A DNA stretch of 64,000 bases from Amaranthus tricolor. Its lineage: Eukaryota; Streptophyta; Magnoliopsida; Caryophyllales; Amaranthaceae. The DNA lies in NCBI RefSeq assembly GCF_026212465.1, contig NC_080053.1, positions 8,974,815 to 9,038,814 on the forward strand, given 5' to 3'. Positions 46,726 through 59,489 of this stretch are shown piece by piece. Made by a program: the position numbers and the translations under genes. The number at the start of each line of letters is the position of its first letter. Within the stretch, counting starts at the first letter, position 1. The notes beneath the pieces are model-generated. The model was not told where the DNA came from. It was given only the letters and a program-made list of their open reading frames with translations, and did no database searches.

Positions 46726-47277
46726 TTTTCCCTCCTTTTTTTTTTTAATTTTTCTTATCTGTTTCCGCTGCACTTGAGCAGAAGGCATTTCAGTGGTTAT
46801 CGTAGTATACTCCATGGAAGTAATTTTATTTATAAAAATATAACTCGCAACCGGGTCCCGACCTCGAATTTACGGGCACTCGAAAGATAGGACCCGTCGA
46901 GGCGGGTCGATGCGCATACGAACGAATTGTCCGAAAGAGGCGTGCGTCGGTGCGTTCGTGTAAGCGGAAATTGCACCGGGTCCCGTCGGAAGTCCCCGCG
47001 GAAGCGCGCCCGGCATGGATGGCCTCTTGATTTCCAAGTGTTGCGCGGATTTCTCAAATATTTTGTCGCTTTTTTGTTGCGAGTTCACCTGGCTTTTAAA
47101 GCCGGCGGACTCTTTTGTGAATCGGACAATACCGGGAGGGTGAAAAACGGTATTCGGGAAGGAGAAGGCTCGAAATAGGGGTCTCGGCTGCGAATTTACG
47201 AGCTTTGGAATGCTCTGGTTTTTTTTTTTTTTTTGGGCGGCATTGCGCATGTAAACAAATTGCTACGGTGAATGAAC

Positions 47278-47397
47278 GGGTGCGATCATACCAGCACTAA
47301 TGCACCGGATCCCATCAGAACTCCGCAGTTAAGCGTGCTTGGGCGAGAGTAGTACTAGGATGGGTGACCTCCTGGGAAGTCCTCGTGTTGCACCCCT
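47278..47397 (+). rRNA. 5S rRNA gene, copy 71
   Basis: Consensus gene; upstream tract 16 T; spacer CGGG form; period 672. Confidence 0.97.
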
Positions 47398-47949
47398 TTT
47401 TCCCTCCTTTTTTTTTTTAATTTTTCTTATCTGTTTCCGCTGCACTTGAGCAGAAGGCATTTCAGTGGTTATCGTAGTATACTCCATGGAAGTAATTTTA
47501 TTTATAAAAATATAACTCGCAACCGGGTCCCGACCTCGAATTTACGGGCACTCGAAAGATAGGACCCGTCGAGGCGGGTCGATGCGCATACGAACGAATT
47601 GTCCGAAAGAGGCGTGCGTCGGTGCGTTCGTGTAAGCGGAAATTGCACCGGGTCCCGTCGGAAGTCCCCGCGGAAGCGCGCCCGGCATGGATGGCCTCTT
47701 GATTTCCAAGTGTTGCGCGGATTTCTCAAATATTTTGTCGCTTTTTTGTTGCGAGTTCACCTGGCTTTTAAAGCCGGCGGACTCTTTTGTGAATCGGACA
47801 ATACCGGGAGGGTGAAAAACGGTATTCGGGAAGGAGAAGGCTCGAAATAGGGGTCTCGGCTGCGAATTTACGAGCTTTGGAATGCTCTGGTTTTTTTTTT
47901 TTTTTTGGGCGGCATTGCGCATGTAAACAAATTGCTACGGTGAATGAAC

Positions 47950-48069
47950 GGGTGCGATCATACCAGCACTAATGCACCGGATCCCATCAGAACTCCGCAG
48001 TTAAGCGTGCTTGGGCGAGAGTAGTACTAGGATGGGTGACCTCCTGGGAAGTCCTCGTGTTGCACCCCT
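47950..48069 (+). rRNA. 5S rRNA gene, copy 72
   Basis: Consensus gene; upstream tract 16 T; spacer CGGG form; period 672. Confidence 0.97.
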
Positions 48070-48621
48070 TTTTCCCTCCTTTTTTTTTTTAATTTTTCTT
48101 ATCTGTTTCCGCTGCACTTGAGCAGAAGGCATTTCAGTGGTTATCGTAGTATACTCCATGGAAGTAATTTTATTTATAAAAATATAACTCGCAACCGGGT
48201 CCCGACCTCGAATTTACGGGCACTCGAAAGATAGGACCCGTCGAGGCGGGTCGATGCGCATACGAACGAATTGTCCGAAAGAGGCGTGCGTCGGTGCGTT
48301 CGTGTAAGCGGAAATTGCACCGGGTCCCGTCGGAAGTCCCCGCGGAAGCGCGCCCGGCATGGATGGCCTCTTGATTTCCAAGTGTTGCGCGGATTTCTCA
48401 AATATTTTGTCGCTTTTTTGTTGCGAGTTCACCTGGCTTTTAAAGCCGGCGGACTCTTTTGTGAATCGGACAATACCGGGAGGGTGAAAAACGGTATTCG
48501 GGAAGGAGAAGGCTCGAAATAGGGGTCTCGGCTGCGAATTTACGAGCTTTGGAATGCTCTGGTTTTTTTTTTTTTTTTGGGCGGCATTGCGCATGTAAAC
48601 AAATTGCTACGGTGAATGAAC

Positions 48622-48741
48622 GGGTGCGATCATACCAGCACTAATGCACCGGATCCCATCAGAACTCCGCAGTTAAGCGTGCTTGGGCGAGAGTAGTACT
48701 AGGATGGGTGACCTCCTGGGAAGTCCTCGTGTTGCACCCCT
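48622..48741 (+). rRNA. 5S rRNA gene, copy 73
   Basis: Consensus gene; upstream tract 16 T; spacer TGGG form; period 672. Confidence 0.97.
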
Positions 48742-49293
48742 TTTTCCCTCCTTTTTTTTTTTAATTTTTCTTATCTGTTTCCGCTGCACTTGAGCAGAAG
48801 GCATTTCAGTGGTTATCGTAGTATACTCCATGGAAGTAATTTTATTTATAAAAATATAACTCGCAACCGGGTCCCGACCTCGAATTTACGGGCACTCGAA
48901 AGATAGGACCCGTCGAGGCGGGTCGATGCGCATACGAACGAATTGTCCGAAAGAGGCGTGCGTCGGTGCGTTCGTGTAAGCGGAAATTGCACCGGGTCCC
49001 GTCGGAAGTCCCCGCGGAAGCGCGCCCGGCATGGATGGCCTCTTGATTTCCAAGTGTTGCGCGGATTTCTCAAATATTTTGTCGCTTTTTTGTTGCGAGT
49101 TCACCTGGCTTTTAAAGCCGGCGGACTCTTTTGTGAATCGGACAATACCGGGAGGGTGAAAAACGGTATTTGGGAAGGAGAAGGCTCGAAATAGGGGTCT
49201 CGGCTGCGAATTTACGAGCTTTGGAATGCTCTGGTTTTTTTTTTTTTTTTGGGCGGCATTGCGCATGTAAACAAATTGCTACGGTGAATGAAC

Positions 49294-49413
49294 GGGTGCG
49301 ATCATACCAGCACTAATGCACCGGATCCCATCAGAACTCCGCAGTTAAGCGTGCTTGGGCGAGAGTAGTACTAGGATGGGTGACCTCCTGGGAAGTCCTC
49401 GTGTTGCACCCCT
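49294..49413 (+). rRNA. 5S rRNA gene, copy 74
   Basis: Consensus gene; upstream tract 16 T; spacer CGGG form; period 672. Confidence 0.97.
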
Positions 49414-49965
49414 TTTTCCCTCCTTTTTTTTTTTAATTTTTCTTATCTGTTTCCGCTGCACTTGAGCAGAAGGCATTTCAGTGGTTATCGTAGTATACTC
49501 CATGGAAGTAATTTTATTTATAAAAATATAACTCGCAACCGGGTCCCGACCTCGAATTTACGGGCACTCGAAAGATAGGACCCGTCGAGGCGGGTCGATG
49601 CGCATACGAACGAATTGTCCGAAAGAGGCGTGCGTCGGTGCGTTCGTGTAAGCGGAAATTGCACCGGGTCCCGTCGGAAGTCCCCGCGGAAGCGCGCCCG
49701 GCATGGATGGCCTCTTGATTTCCAAGTGTTGCGCGGATTTCTCAAATATTTTGTCGCTTTTTTGTTGCGAGTTCACCTGGCTTTTAAAGCCGGCGGACTC
49801 TTTTGTGAATCGGACAATACCGGGAGGGTGAAAAACGGTATTCGGGAAGGAGAAGGCTCGAAATAGGGGTCTCGGCTGCGAATTTACGAGCTTTGGAATG
49901 CTCTGGTTTTTTTTTTTTTTTTGGGCGGCATTGCGCATGTAAACAAATTGCTACGGTGAATGAAC

Positions 49966-50085
49966 GGGTGCGATCATACCAGCACTAATGCACCGGATCC
50001 CATCAGAACTCCGCAGTTAAGCGTGCTTGGGCGAGAGTAGTACTAGGATGGGTGACCTCCTGGGAAGTCCTCGTGTTGCACCCCT
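49966..50085 (+). rRNA. 5S rRNA gene, copy 75
   Basis: Consensus gene; upstream tract 16 T; spacer CGGG form; period 672. Confidence 0.97.
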
Positions 50086-50637
50086 TTTTCCCTCCTTTTT
50101 TTTTTTAATTTTTCTTATCTGTTTCCGCTGCACTTGAGCAGAAGGCATTTCAGTGGTTATCGTAGTATACTCCATGGAAGTAATTTTATTTATAAAAATA
50201 TAACTCGCAACCGGGTCCCGACCTCGAATTTACGGGCACTCGAAAGATAGGACCCGTCGAGGCGGGTCGATGCGCATACGAACGAATTGTCCGAAAGAGG
50301 CGTGCGTCGGTGCGTTCGTGTAAGCGGAAATTGCACCGGGTCCCGTCGGAAGTCCCCGCGGAAGCGCGCCCGGCATGGATGGCCTCTTGATTTCCAAGTG
50401 TTGCGCGGATTTCTCAAATATTTTGTCGCTTTTTTGTTGCGAGTTCACCTGGCTTTTAAAGCCGGCGGACTCTTTTGTGAATCGGACAATACCGGGAGGG
50501 TGAAAAACGGTATTCGGGAAGGAGAAGGCTCGAAATAGGGGTCTCGGCTGCGAATTTACGAGCTTTGGAATGCTCTGGTTTTTTTTTTTTTTTTGGGCGG
50601 CATTGCGCATGTAAACAAATTGCTACGGTGAATGAAC

Positions 50638-50757
50638 GGGTGCGATCATACCAGCACTAATGCACCGGATCCCATCAGAACTCCGCAGTTAAGCGTGCTT
50701 GGGCGAGAGTAGTACTAGGATGGGTGACCTCCTGGGAAGTCCTCGTGTTGCACCCCT
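50638..50757 (+). rRNA. 5S rRNA gene, copy 76
   Basis: Consensus gene; upstream tract 16 T; spacer TGGG form, first half of a TGGG/ATAT pair; period 672. Confidence 0.97.
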
Positions 50758-51309
50758 TTTTCCCTCCTTTTTTTTTTTAATTTTTCTTATCTGTTTCCGC
50801 TGCACTTGAGCAGAAGGCATTTCAGTGGTTATCGTAGTATACTCCATGGAAGTAATTTTATTTATAAAAATATAACTCGCAACCGGGTCCCGACCTCGAA
50901 TTTACGGGCACTCGAAAGATAGGACCCGTCGAGGCGGGTCGATGCGCATACGAACGAATTGTCCGAAAGAGGCGTGCGTCGGTGCGTTCGTGTAAGCGGA
51001 AATTGCACCGGGTCCCGTCGGAAGTCCCCGCGGAAGCGCGCCCGGCATGGATGGCCTCTTGATTTCCAAGTGTTGCGCGGATTTCTCAAATATTTTGTCG
51101 CTTTTTTGTTGCGAGTTCACCTGGCTTTTAAAGCCGGCGGACTCTTTTGTGAATCGGACAATACCGGGAGGGTGAAAAACGGTATTTGGGAAGGAGAAGG
51201 CTCGAAATAGGGGTCTCGGCTGCGAATTTACGAGCTTTGGAATGCTCTGGTTTTTTTTTTTTTTTTGGGCGGCATTGCGCATGTAAACAAATTGCTACGG
51301 TGAATGAAC

Positions 51310-51429
51310 GGGTGCGATCATACCAGCACTAATGCACCGGATCCCATCAGAACTCCGCAGTTAAGCGTGCTTGGGCGAGAGTAGTACTAGGATGGGTGAC
51401 CTCCTGGGAAGTCCTCGTGTTGCACCCCT
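51310..51429 (+). rRNA. 5S rRNA gene, copy 77
   Basis: Consensus gene; spacer has the ATAT marker and CGGG; upstream tract 16 T; period 672. Confidence 0.97.
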
Positions 51430-51981
51430 TTTTCCCTCCTTTTTTTTTTTAATTTTTCTTATCTGTTTCCGCTGCACTTGAGCAGAAGGCATTTCAGTGG
51501 TTATCGTAGTATACTCCATGGAAGTAATTTTATTTATAAAAATATAACTCGCAACCGGGTCCCGACCTCGAATTTACGGGCACTCGAAAGATAGGACCCG
51601 TCGAGGCGGGTCGATGCGCATACGAACGAATTGTCCGAAAGAGGCGTGCGTCGGTGCGTTCGTGTAAGCGGAAATTGCACCGGGTCCCGTCGGAAGTCCC
51701 CGCGGAAGCGCGCCCGGCATGGATGGCCTCTTGATTTCCAAGTGTTGCGCGGATTTCTCATATATTTTGTCGCTTTTTTGTTGCGAGTTCACCTGGCTTT
51801 TAAAGCCGGCGGACTCTTTTGTGAATCGGACAATACCGGGAGGGTGAAAAACGGTATTCGGGAAGGAGAAGGCTCGAAATAGGGGTCTCGGCTGCGAATT
51901 TACGAGCTTTGGAATGCTCTGGTTTTTTTTTTTTTTTTGGGCGGCATTGCGCATGTAAACAAATTGCTACGGTGAATGAAC

Positions 51982-52101
51982 GGGTGCGATCATACCAGCA
52001 CTAATGCACCGGATCCCATCAGAACTCCGCAGTTAAGCGTGCTTGGGCGAGAGTAGTACTAGGATGGGTGACCTCCTGGGAAGTCCTCGTGTTGCACCCC
52101 T
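51982..52101 (+). rRNA. 5S rRNA gene, copy 78
   Basis: Consensus gene; upstream tract 16 T; spacer CGGG form; period 673. Confidence 0.97.
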
Positions 52102-52654
52102 TTTTCCCTCCTTTTTTTTTTTAATTTTTCTTATCTGTTTCCGCTGCACTTGAGCAGAAGGCATTTCAGTGGTTATCGTAGTATACTCCATGGAAGTAAT
52201 TTTATTTATAAAAATATAACTCGCAACCGGGTCCCGACCTCGAATTTACGGGCACTCGAAAGATAGGACCCGTCGAGGCGGGTCGATGCGCATACGAACG
52301 AATTGTCCGAAAGAGGCGTGCGTCGGTGCGTTCGTGTAAGCGGAAATTGCACCGGGTCCCGTCGGAAGTCCCCGCGGAAGCGCGCCCGGCATGGATGGCC
52401 TCTTGATTTCCAAGTGTTGCGCGGATTTCTCAAATATTTTGTCGCTTTTTTGTTGCGAGTTCACCTGGCTTTTAAAGCCGGCGGACTCTTTTGTGAATCG
52501 GACAATACCGGGAGGGTGAAAAACGGTATTCGGGAAGGAGAAGGCTCGAAATAGGGGTCTCGGCTGCGAATTTACGAGCTTTGGAATGCTCTGGTTTTTT
52601 TTTTTTTTTTTGGGCGGCATTGCGCATGTAAACAAATTGCTACGGTGAATGAAC

Positions 52655-52774
52655 GGGTGCGATCATACCAGCACTAATGCACCGGATCCCATCAGAACTC
52701 CGCAGTTAAGCGTGCTTGGGCGAGAGTAGTACTAGGATGGGTGACCTCCTGGGAAGTCCTCGTGTTGCACCCCT
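52655..52774 (+). rRNA. 5S rRNA gene, copy 79
   Basis: Consensus gene; upstream tract 17 T; spacer CGGG form; period 672. Confidence 0.97.
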
Positions 52775-53326
52775 TTTTCCCTCCTTTTTTTTTTTAATTT
52801 TTCTTATCTGTTTCCGCTGCACTTGAGCAGAAGGCATTTCAGTGGTTATCGTAGTATACTCCATGGAAGTAATTTTATTTATAAAAATATAACTCGCAAC
52901 CGGGTCCCGACCTCGAATTTACGGGCACTCGAAAGATAGGACCCGTCGAGGCGGGTCGATGCGCATACGAACGAATTGTCCGAAAGAGGCGTGCGTCGGT
53001 GCGTTCGTGTAAGCGGAAATTGCACCGGGTCCCGTCGGAAGTCCCCGCGGAAGCGCGCCCGGCATGGATGGCCTCTTGATTTCCAAGTGTTGCGCGGATT
53101 TCTCAAATATTTTGTCGCTTTTTTGTTGCGAGTTCACCTGGCTTTTAAAGCCGGCGGACTCTTTTGTGAATCGGACAATACCGGGAGGGTGAAAAACGGT
53201 ATTCGGGAAGGAGAAGGCTCGAAATAGGGGTCTCGGCTGCGAATTTACGAGCTTTGGAATGCTCTGGTTTTTTTTTTTTTTTTGGGCGGCATTGCGCATG
53301 TAAACAAATTGCTACGGTGAATGAAC

Positions 53327-53446
53327 GGGTGCGATCATACCAGCACTAATGCACCGGATCCCATCAGAACTCCGCAGTTAAGCGTGCTTGGGCGAGAGTA
53401 GTACTAGGATGGGTGACCTCCTGGGAAGTCCTCGTGTTGCACCCCT
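53327..53446 (+). rRNA. 5S rRNA gene, copy 80
   Basis: Consensus gene; upstream tract 16 T, T10 downstream; spacer CGGG form; period 670. Confidence 0.97.
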
Positions 53447-53996
53447 TTTTCCCTCCTTTTTTTTTTAATTTTTCTTATCTGTTTCCGCTGCACTTGAGCA
53501 GAAGGCATTTCAGTGGTTATCGTAGTATACTCCATGGAAGTAATTTTATTTATAAAAATATAACTCGCAACCGGGTCCCGACCTCGAATTTACGGGCACT
53601 CGAAAGATAGGACCCGTCGAGGCGGGTCGATGCGCATACGAACGAATTGTCCGAAAGAGGCGTGCGTCGGTGCGTTCGTGTAAGCGGAAATTGCACCGGG
53701 TCCCGTCGGAAGTCCCCGCGGAAGCGCGCCCGGCATGGATGGCCTCTTGATTTCCAAGTGTTGCGCGGATTTCTCAAATATTTTGTCGCTTTTTTGTTGC
53801 GAGTTCACCTGGCTTTTAAAGCCGGCGGACTCTTTTGTGAATCGGACAATACCGGGAGGGTGAAAAACGGTATTCGGGAAGGAGAAGGCTCGAAATAGGG
53901 GTCTCGGCTGCGAATTTACGAGCTTTGGAATGCTCTGGTTTTTTTTTTTTTTTGGGCGGCATTGCGCATGTAAACAAATTGCTACGGTGAATGAAC

Positions 53997-54116
53997 GGGT
54001 GCGATCATACCAGCACTAATGCACCGGATCCCATCAGAACTCCGCAGTTAAGCGTGCTTGGGCGAGAGTAGTACTAGGATGGGTGACCTCCTGGGAAGTC
54101 CTCGTGTTGCACCCCT
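53997..54116 (+). rRNA. 5S rRNA gene, copy 81
   Basis: Consensus gene; 15-T upstream tract with T10 downstream; spacer TGGG form; period 671. Confidence 0.97.
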
Positions 54117-54667
54117 TTTTCCCTCCTTTTTTTTTTAATTTTTCTTATCTGTTTCCGCTGCACTTGAGCAGAAGGCATTTCAGTGGTTATCGTAGTATAC
54201 TCCATGGAAGTAATTTTATTTATAAAAATATAACTCGCAACCGGGTCCCGACCTCGAATTTACGGGCACTCGAAAGATAGGACCCGTCGAGGCGGGTCGA
54301 TGCGCATACGAACGAATTGTCCGAAAGAGGCGTGCGTCGGTGCGTTCGTGTAAGCGGAAATTGCACCGGGTCCCGTCGGAAGTCCCCGCGGAAGCGCGCC
54401 CGGCATGGATGGCCTCTTGATTTCCAAGTGTTGCGCGGATTTCTCAAATATTTTGTCGCTTTTTTGTTGCGAGTTCACCTGGCTTTTAAAGCCGGCGGAC
54501 TCTTTTGTGAATCGGACAATACCGGGAGGGTGAAAAACGGTATTTGGGAAGGAGAAGGCTCGAAATAGGGGTCTCGGCTGCGAATTTACGAGCTTTGGAA
54601 TGCTCTGGTTTTTTTTTTTTTTTTGGGCGGCATTGCGCATGTAAACAAATTGCTACGGTGAATGAAC

Positions 54668-54787
54668 GGGTGCGATCATACCAGCACTAATGCACCGGAT
54701 CCCATCAGAACTCCGCAGTTAAGCGTGCTTGGGCGAGAGTAGTACTAGGATGGGTGACCTCCTGGGAAGTCCTCGTGTTGCACCCCT
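54668..54787 (+). rRNA. 5S rRNA gene, copy 82
   Basis: Consensus gene; upstream tract 16 T. Its spacer has C to G at 55210 (GAAAAAGGGTATT), breaking an inverted-repeat arm, plus CGGG. Period 671. Confidence 0.97.
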
Positions 54788-55338
54788 TTTTCCCTCCTTT
54801 TTTTTTTTAATTTTTCTTATCTGTTTCCGCTGCACTTGAGCAGAAGGCATTTCAGTGGTTATCGTAGTATACTCCATGGAAGTAATTTTATTTATAAAAA
54901 TATAACTCGCAACCGGGTCCCGACCTCGAATTTACGGGCACTCGAAAGATAGGACCCGTCGAGGCGGGTCGATGCGCATACGAACGAATTGTCCGAAAGA
55001 GGCGTGCGTCGGTGCGTTCGTGTAAGCGGAAATTGCACCGGGTCCCGTCGGAAGTCCCCGCGGAAGCGCGCCCGGCATGGATGGCCTCTTGATTTCCAAG
55101 TGTTGCGCGGATTTCTCAAATATTTTGTCGCTTTTTTGTTGCGAGTTCACCTGGCTTTTAAAGCCGGCGGACTCTTTTGTGAATCGGACAATACCGGGAG
55201 GGTGAAAAAGGGTATTCGGGAAGGAGAAGGCTCGAAATAGGGGTCTCGGCTGCGAATTTACGAGCTTTGGAATGCTCTGGTTTTTTTTTTTTTTTGGGCG
55301 GCATTGCGCATGTAAACAAATTGCTACGGTGAATGAAC

Positions 55339-55458
55339 GGGTGCGATCATACCAGCACTAATGCACCGGATCCCATCAGAACTCCGCAGTTAAGCGTGCT
55401 TGGGCGAGAGTAGTACTAGGATGGGTGACCTCCTGGGAAGTCCTCGTGTTGCACCCCT
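55339..55458 (+). rRNA. 5S rRNA gene, copy 83
   Basis: Consensus gene; 15-T upstream tract, T10 downstream; spacer CGGG form; period 671. Confidence 0.97.
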
Positions 55459-56009
55459 TTTTCCCTCCTTTTTTTTTTAATTTTTCTTATCTGTTTCCGC
55501 TGCACTTGAGCAGAAGGCATTTCAGTGGTTATCGTAGTATACTCCATGGAAGTAATTTTATTTATAAAAATATAACTCGCAACCGGGTCCCGACCTCGAA
55601 TTTACGGGCACTCGAAAGATAGGACCCGTCGAGGCGGGTCGATGCGCATACGAACGAATTGTCCGAAAGAGGCGTGCGTCGGTGCGTTCGTGTAAGCGGA
55701 AATTGCACCGGGTCCCGTCGGAAGTCCCCGCGGAAGCGCGCCCGGCATGGATGGCCTCTTGATTTCCAAGTGTTGCGCGGATTTCTCAAATATTTTGTCG
55801 CTTTTTTGTTGCGAGTTCACCTGGCTTTTAAAGCCGGCGGACTCTTTTGTGAATCGGACAATACCGGGAGGGTGAAAAACGGTATTCGGGAAGGAGAAGG
55901 CTCGAAATAGGGGTCTCGGCTGCGAATTTACGAGCTTTGGAATGCTCTGGTTTTTTTTTTTTTTTTGGGCGGCATTGCGCATGTAAACAAATTGCTACGG
56001 TGAATGAAC

Positions 56010-56129
56010 GGGTGCGATCATACCAGCACTAATGCACCGGATCCCATCAGAACTCCGCAGTTAAGCGTGCTTGGGCGAGAGTAGTACTAGGATGGGTGAC
56101 CTCCTGGGAAGTCCTCGTGTTGCACCCCT
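56010..56129 (+). rRNA. 5S rRNA gene, copy 84
   Basis: Consensus gene; upstream tract 16 T, T10 downstream; spacer TGGG form, first half of a TGGG/ATAT pair; period 672. Confidence 0.97.
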
Positions 56130-56681
56130 TTTTCCCTCCTTTTTTTTTTAATTTTTCTTATCTGTTTCCGCTGCACTTGAGCAGAAGGCATTTCAGTGGT
56201 TATCGTAGTATACTCCATGGAAGTAATTTTATTTATAAAAATATAACTCGCAACCGGGTCCCGACCTCGAATTTACGGGCACTCGAAAGATAGGACCCGT
56301 CGAGGCGGGTCGATGCGCATACGAACGAATTGTCCGAAAGAGGCGTGCGTCGGTGCGTTCGTGTAAGCGGAAATTGCACCGGGTCCCGTCGGAAGTCCCC
56401 GCGGAAGCGCGCCCGGCATGGATGGCCTCTTGATTTCCAAGTGTTGCGCGGATTTCTCAAATATTTTGTCGCTTTTTTGTTGCGAGTTCACCTGGCTTTT
56501 AAAGCCGGCGGACTCTTTTGTGAATCGGACAATACCGGGAGGGTGAAAAACGGTATTTGGGAAGGAGAAGGCTCGAAATAGGGGTCTCGGCTGCGAATTT
56601 ACGAGCTTTGGAATGCTCTGGTTTTTTTTTTTTTTTTTGGGCGGCATTGCGCATGTAAACAAATTGCTACGGTGAATGAAC

Positions 56682-56801
56682 GGGTGCGATCATACCAGCA
56701 CTAATGCACCGGATCCCATCAGAACTCCGCAGTTAAGCGTGCTTGGGCGAGAGTAGTACTAGGATGGGTGACCTCCTGGGAAGTCCTCGTGTTGCACCCC
56801 T
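56682..56801 (+). rRNA. 5S rRNA gene, copy 85
   Basis: Consensus gene; upstream tract 17 T; spacer with ATAT marker and CGGG; period 672. Confidence 0.97.
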
Positions 56802-57353
56802 TTTTCCCTCCTTTTTTTTTTTAATTTTTCTTATCTGTTTCCGCTGCACTTGAGCAGAAGGCATTTCAGTGGTTATCGTAGTATACTCCATGGAAGTAAT
56901 TTTATTTATAAAAATATAACTCGCAACCGGGTCCCGACCTCGAATTTACGGGCACTCGAAAGATAGGACCCGTCGAGGCGGGTCGATGCGCATACGAACG
57001 AATTGTCCGAAAGAGGCGTGCGTCGGTGCGTTCGTGTAAGCGGAAATTGCACCGGGTCCCGTCGGAAGTCCCCGCGGAAGCGCGCCCGGCATGGATGGCC
57101 TCTTGATTTCCAAGTGTTGCGCGGATTTCTCATATATTTTGTCGCTTTTTTGTTGCGAGTTCACCTGGCTTTTAAAGCCGGCGGACTCTTTTGTGAATCG
57201 GACAATACCGGGAGGGTGAAAAACGGTATTCGGGAAGGAGAAGGCTCGAAATAGGGGTCTCGGCTGCGAATTTACGAGCTTTGGAATGCTCTGGTTTTTT
57301 TTTTTTTTTTGGGCGGCATTGCGCATGTAAACAAATTGCTACGGTGAATGAAC

Positions 57354-57473
57354 GGGTGCGATCATACCAGCACTAATGCACCGGATCCCATCAGAACTCC
57401 GCAGTTAAGCGTGCTTGGGCGAGAGTAGTACTAGGATGGGTGACCTCCTGGGAAGTCCTCGTGTTGCACCCCT
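57354..57473 (+). rRNA. 5S rRNA gene, copy 86
   Basis: Consensus gene; upstream tract 16 T; spacer has the same C to G change as copy 82 (57896), four units later. Period 672. Confidence 0.97.
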
Positions 57474-58025
57474 TTTTCCCTCCTTTTTTTTTTTAATTTT
57501 TCTTATCTGTTTCCGCTGCACTTGAGCAGAAGGCATTTCAGTGGTTATCGTAGTATACTCCATGGAAGTAATTTTATTTATAAAAATATAACTCGCAACC
57601 GGGTCCCGACCTCGAATTTACGGGCACTCGAAAGATAGGACCCGTCGAGGCGGGTCGATGCGCATACGAACGAATTGTCCGAAAGAGGCGTGCGTCGGTG
57701 CGTTCGTGTAAGCGGAAATTGCACCGGGTCCCGTCGGAAGTCCCCGCGGAAGCGCGCCCGGCATGGATGGCCTCTTGATTTCCAAGTGTTGCGCGGATTT
57801 CTCAAATATTTTGTCGCTTTTTTGTTGCGAGTTCACCTGGCTTTTAAAGCCGGCGGACTCTTTTGTGAATCGGACAATACCGGGAGGGTGAAAAAGGGTA
57901 TTCGGGAAGGAGAAGGCTCGAAATAGGGGTCTCGGCTGCGAATTTACGAGCTTTGGAATGCTCTGGTTTTTTTTTTTTTTTTGGGCGGCATTGCGCATGT
58001 AAACAAATTGCTACGGTGAATGAAC

Positions 58026-58145
58026 GGGTGCGATCATACCAGCACTAATGCACCGGATCCCATCAGAACTCCGCAGTTAAGCGTGCTTGGGCGAGAGTAG
58101 TACTAGGATGGGTGACCTCCTGGGAAGTCCTCGTGTTGCACCCCT
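58026..58145 (+). rRNA. 5S rRNA gene, copy 87
   Basis: Consensus gene; upstream tract 16 T; spacer CGGG form; period 672. Confidence 0.97.
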
Positions 58146-58697
58146 TTTTCCCTCCTTTTTTTTTTTAATTTTTCTTATCTGTTTCCGCTGCACTTGAGCA
58201 GAAGGCATTTCAGTGGTTATCGTAGTATACTCCATGGAAGTAATTTTATTTATAAAAATATAACTCGCAACCGGGTCCCGACCTCGAATTTACGGGCACT
58301 CGAAAGATAGGACCCGTCGAGGCGGGTCGATGCGCATACGAACGAATTGTCCGAAAGAGGCGTGCGTCGGTGCGTTCGTGTAAGCGGAAATTGCACCGGG
58401 TCCCGTCGGAAGTCCCCGCGGAAGCGCGCCCGGCATGGATGGCCTCTTGATTTCCAAGTGTTGCGCGGATTTCTCAAATATTTTGTCGCTTTTTTGTTGC
58501 GAGTTCACCTGGCTTTTAAAGCCGGCGGACTCTTTTGTGAATCGGACAATACCGGGAGGGTGAAAAACGGTATTCGGGAAGGAGAAGGCTCGAAATAGGG
58601 GTCTCGGCTGCGAATTTACGAGCTTTGGAATGCTCTGGTTTTTTTTTTTTTTTTGGGCGGCATTGCGCATGTAAACAAATTGCTACGGTGAATGAAC

Positions 58698-58817
58698 GGG
58701 TGCGATCATACCAGCACTAATGCACCGGATCCCATCAGAACTCCGCAGTTAAGCGTGCTTGGGCGAGAGTAGTACTAGGATGGGTGACCTCCTGGGAAGT
58801 CCTCGTGTTGCACCCCT
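58698..58817 (+). rRNA. 5S rRNA gene, copy 88
   Basis: Consensus gene; upstream tract 16 T; spacer TGGG form, first half of a TGGG/ATAT pair; period 672. Confidence 0.97.
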
Positions 58818-59369
58818 TTTTCCCTCCTTTTTTTTTTTAATTTTTCTTATCTGTTTCCGCTGCACTTGAGCAGAAGGCATTTCAGTGGTTATCGTAGTAT
58901 ACTCCATGGAAGTAATTTTATTTATAAAAATATAACTCGCAACCGGGTCCCGACCTCGAATTTACGGGCACTCGAAAGATAGGACCCGTCGAGGCGGGTC
59001 GATGCGCATACGAACGAATTGTCCGAAAGAGGCGTGCGTCGGTGCGTTCGTGTAAGCGGAAATTGCACCGGGTCCCGTCGGAAGTCCCCGCGGAAGCGCG
59101 CCCGGCATGGATGGCCTCTTGATTTCCAAGTGTTGCGCGGATTTCTCAAATATTTTGTCGCTTTTTTGTTGCGAGTTCACCTGGCTTTTAAAGCCGGCGG
59201 ACTCTTTTGTGAATCGGACAATACCGGGAGGGTGAAAAACGGTATTTGGGAAGGAGAAGGCTCGAAATAGGGGTCTCGGCTGCGAATTTACGAGCTTTGG
59301 AATGCTCTGGTTTTTTTTTTTTTTTTGGGCGGCATTGCGCATGTAAACAAATTGCTACGGTGAATGAAC

Positions 59370-59489
59370 GGGTGCGATCATACCAGCACTAATGCACCGG
59401 ATCCCATCAGAACTCCGCAGTTAAGCGTGCTTGGGCGAGAGTAGTACTAGGATGGGTGACCTCCTGGGAAGTCCTCGTGTTGCACCCCT
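59370..59489 (+). rRNA. 5S rRNA gene, copy 89
   Basis: Consensus gene and the only copy with a T9 downstream run. Upstream tract 16 T; spacer with ATAT marker and CGGG; period 670. Confidence 0.97.
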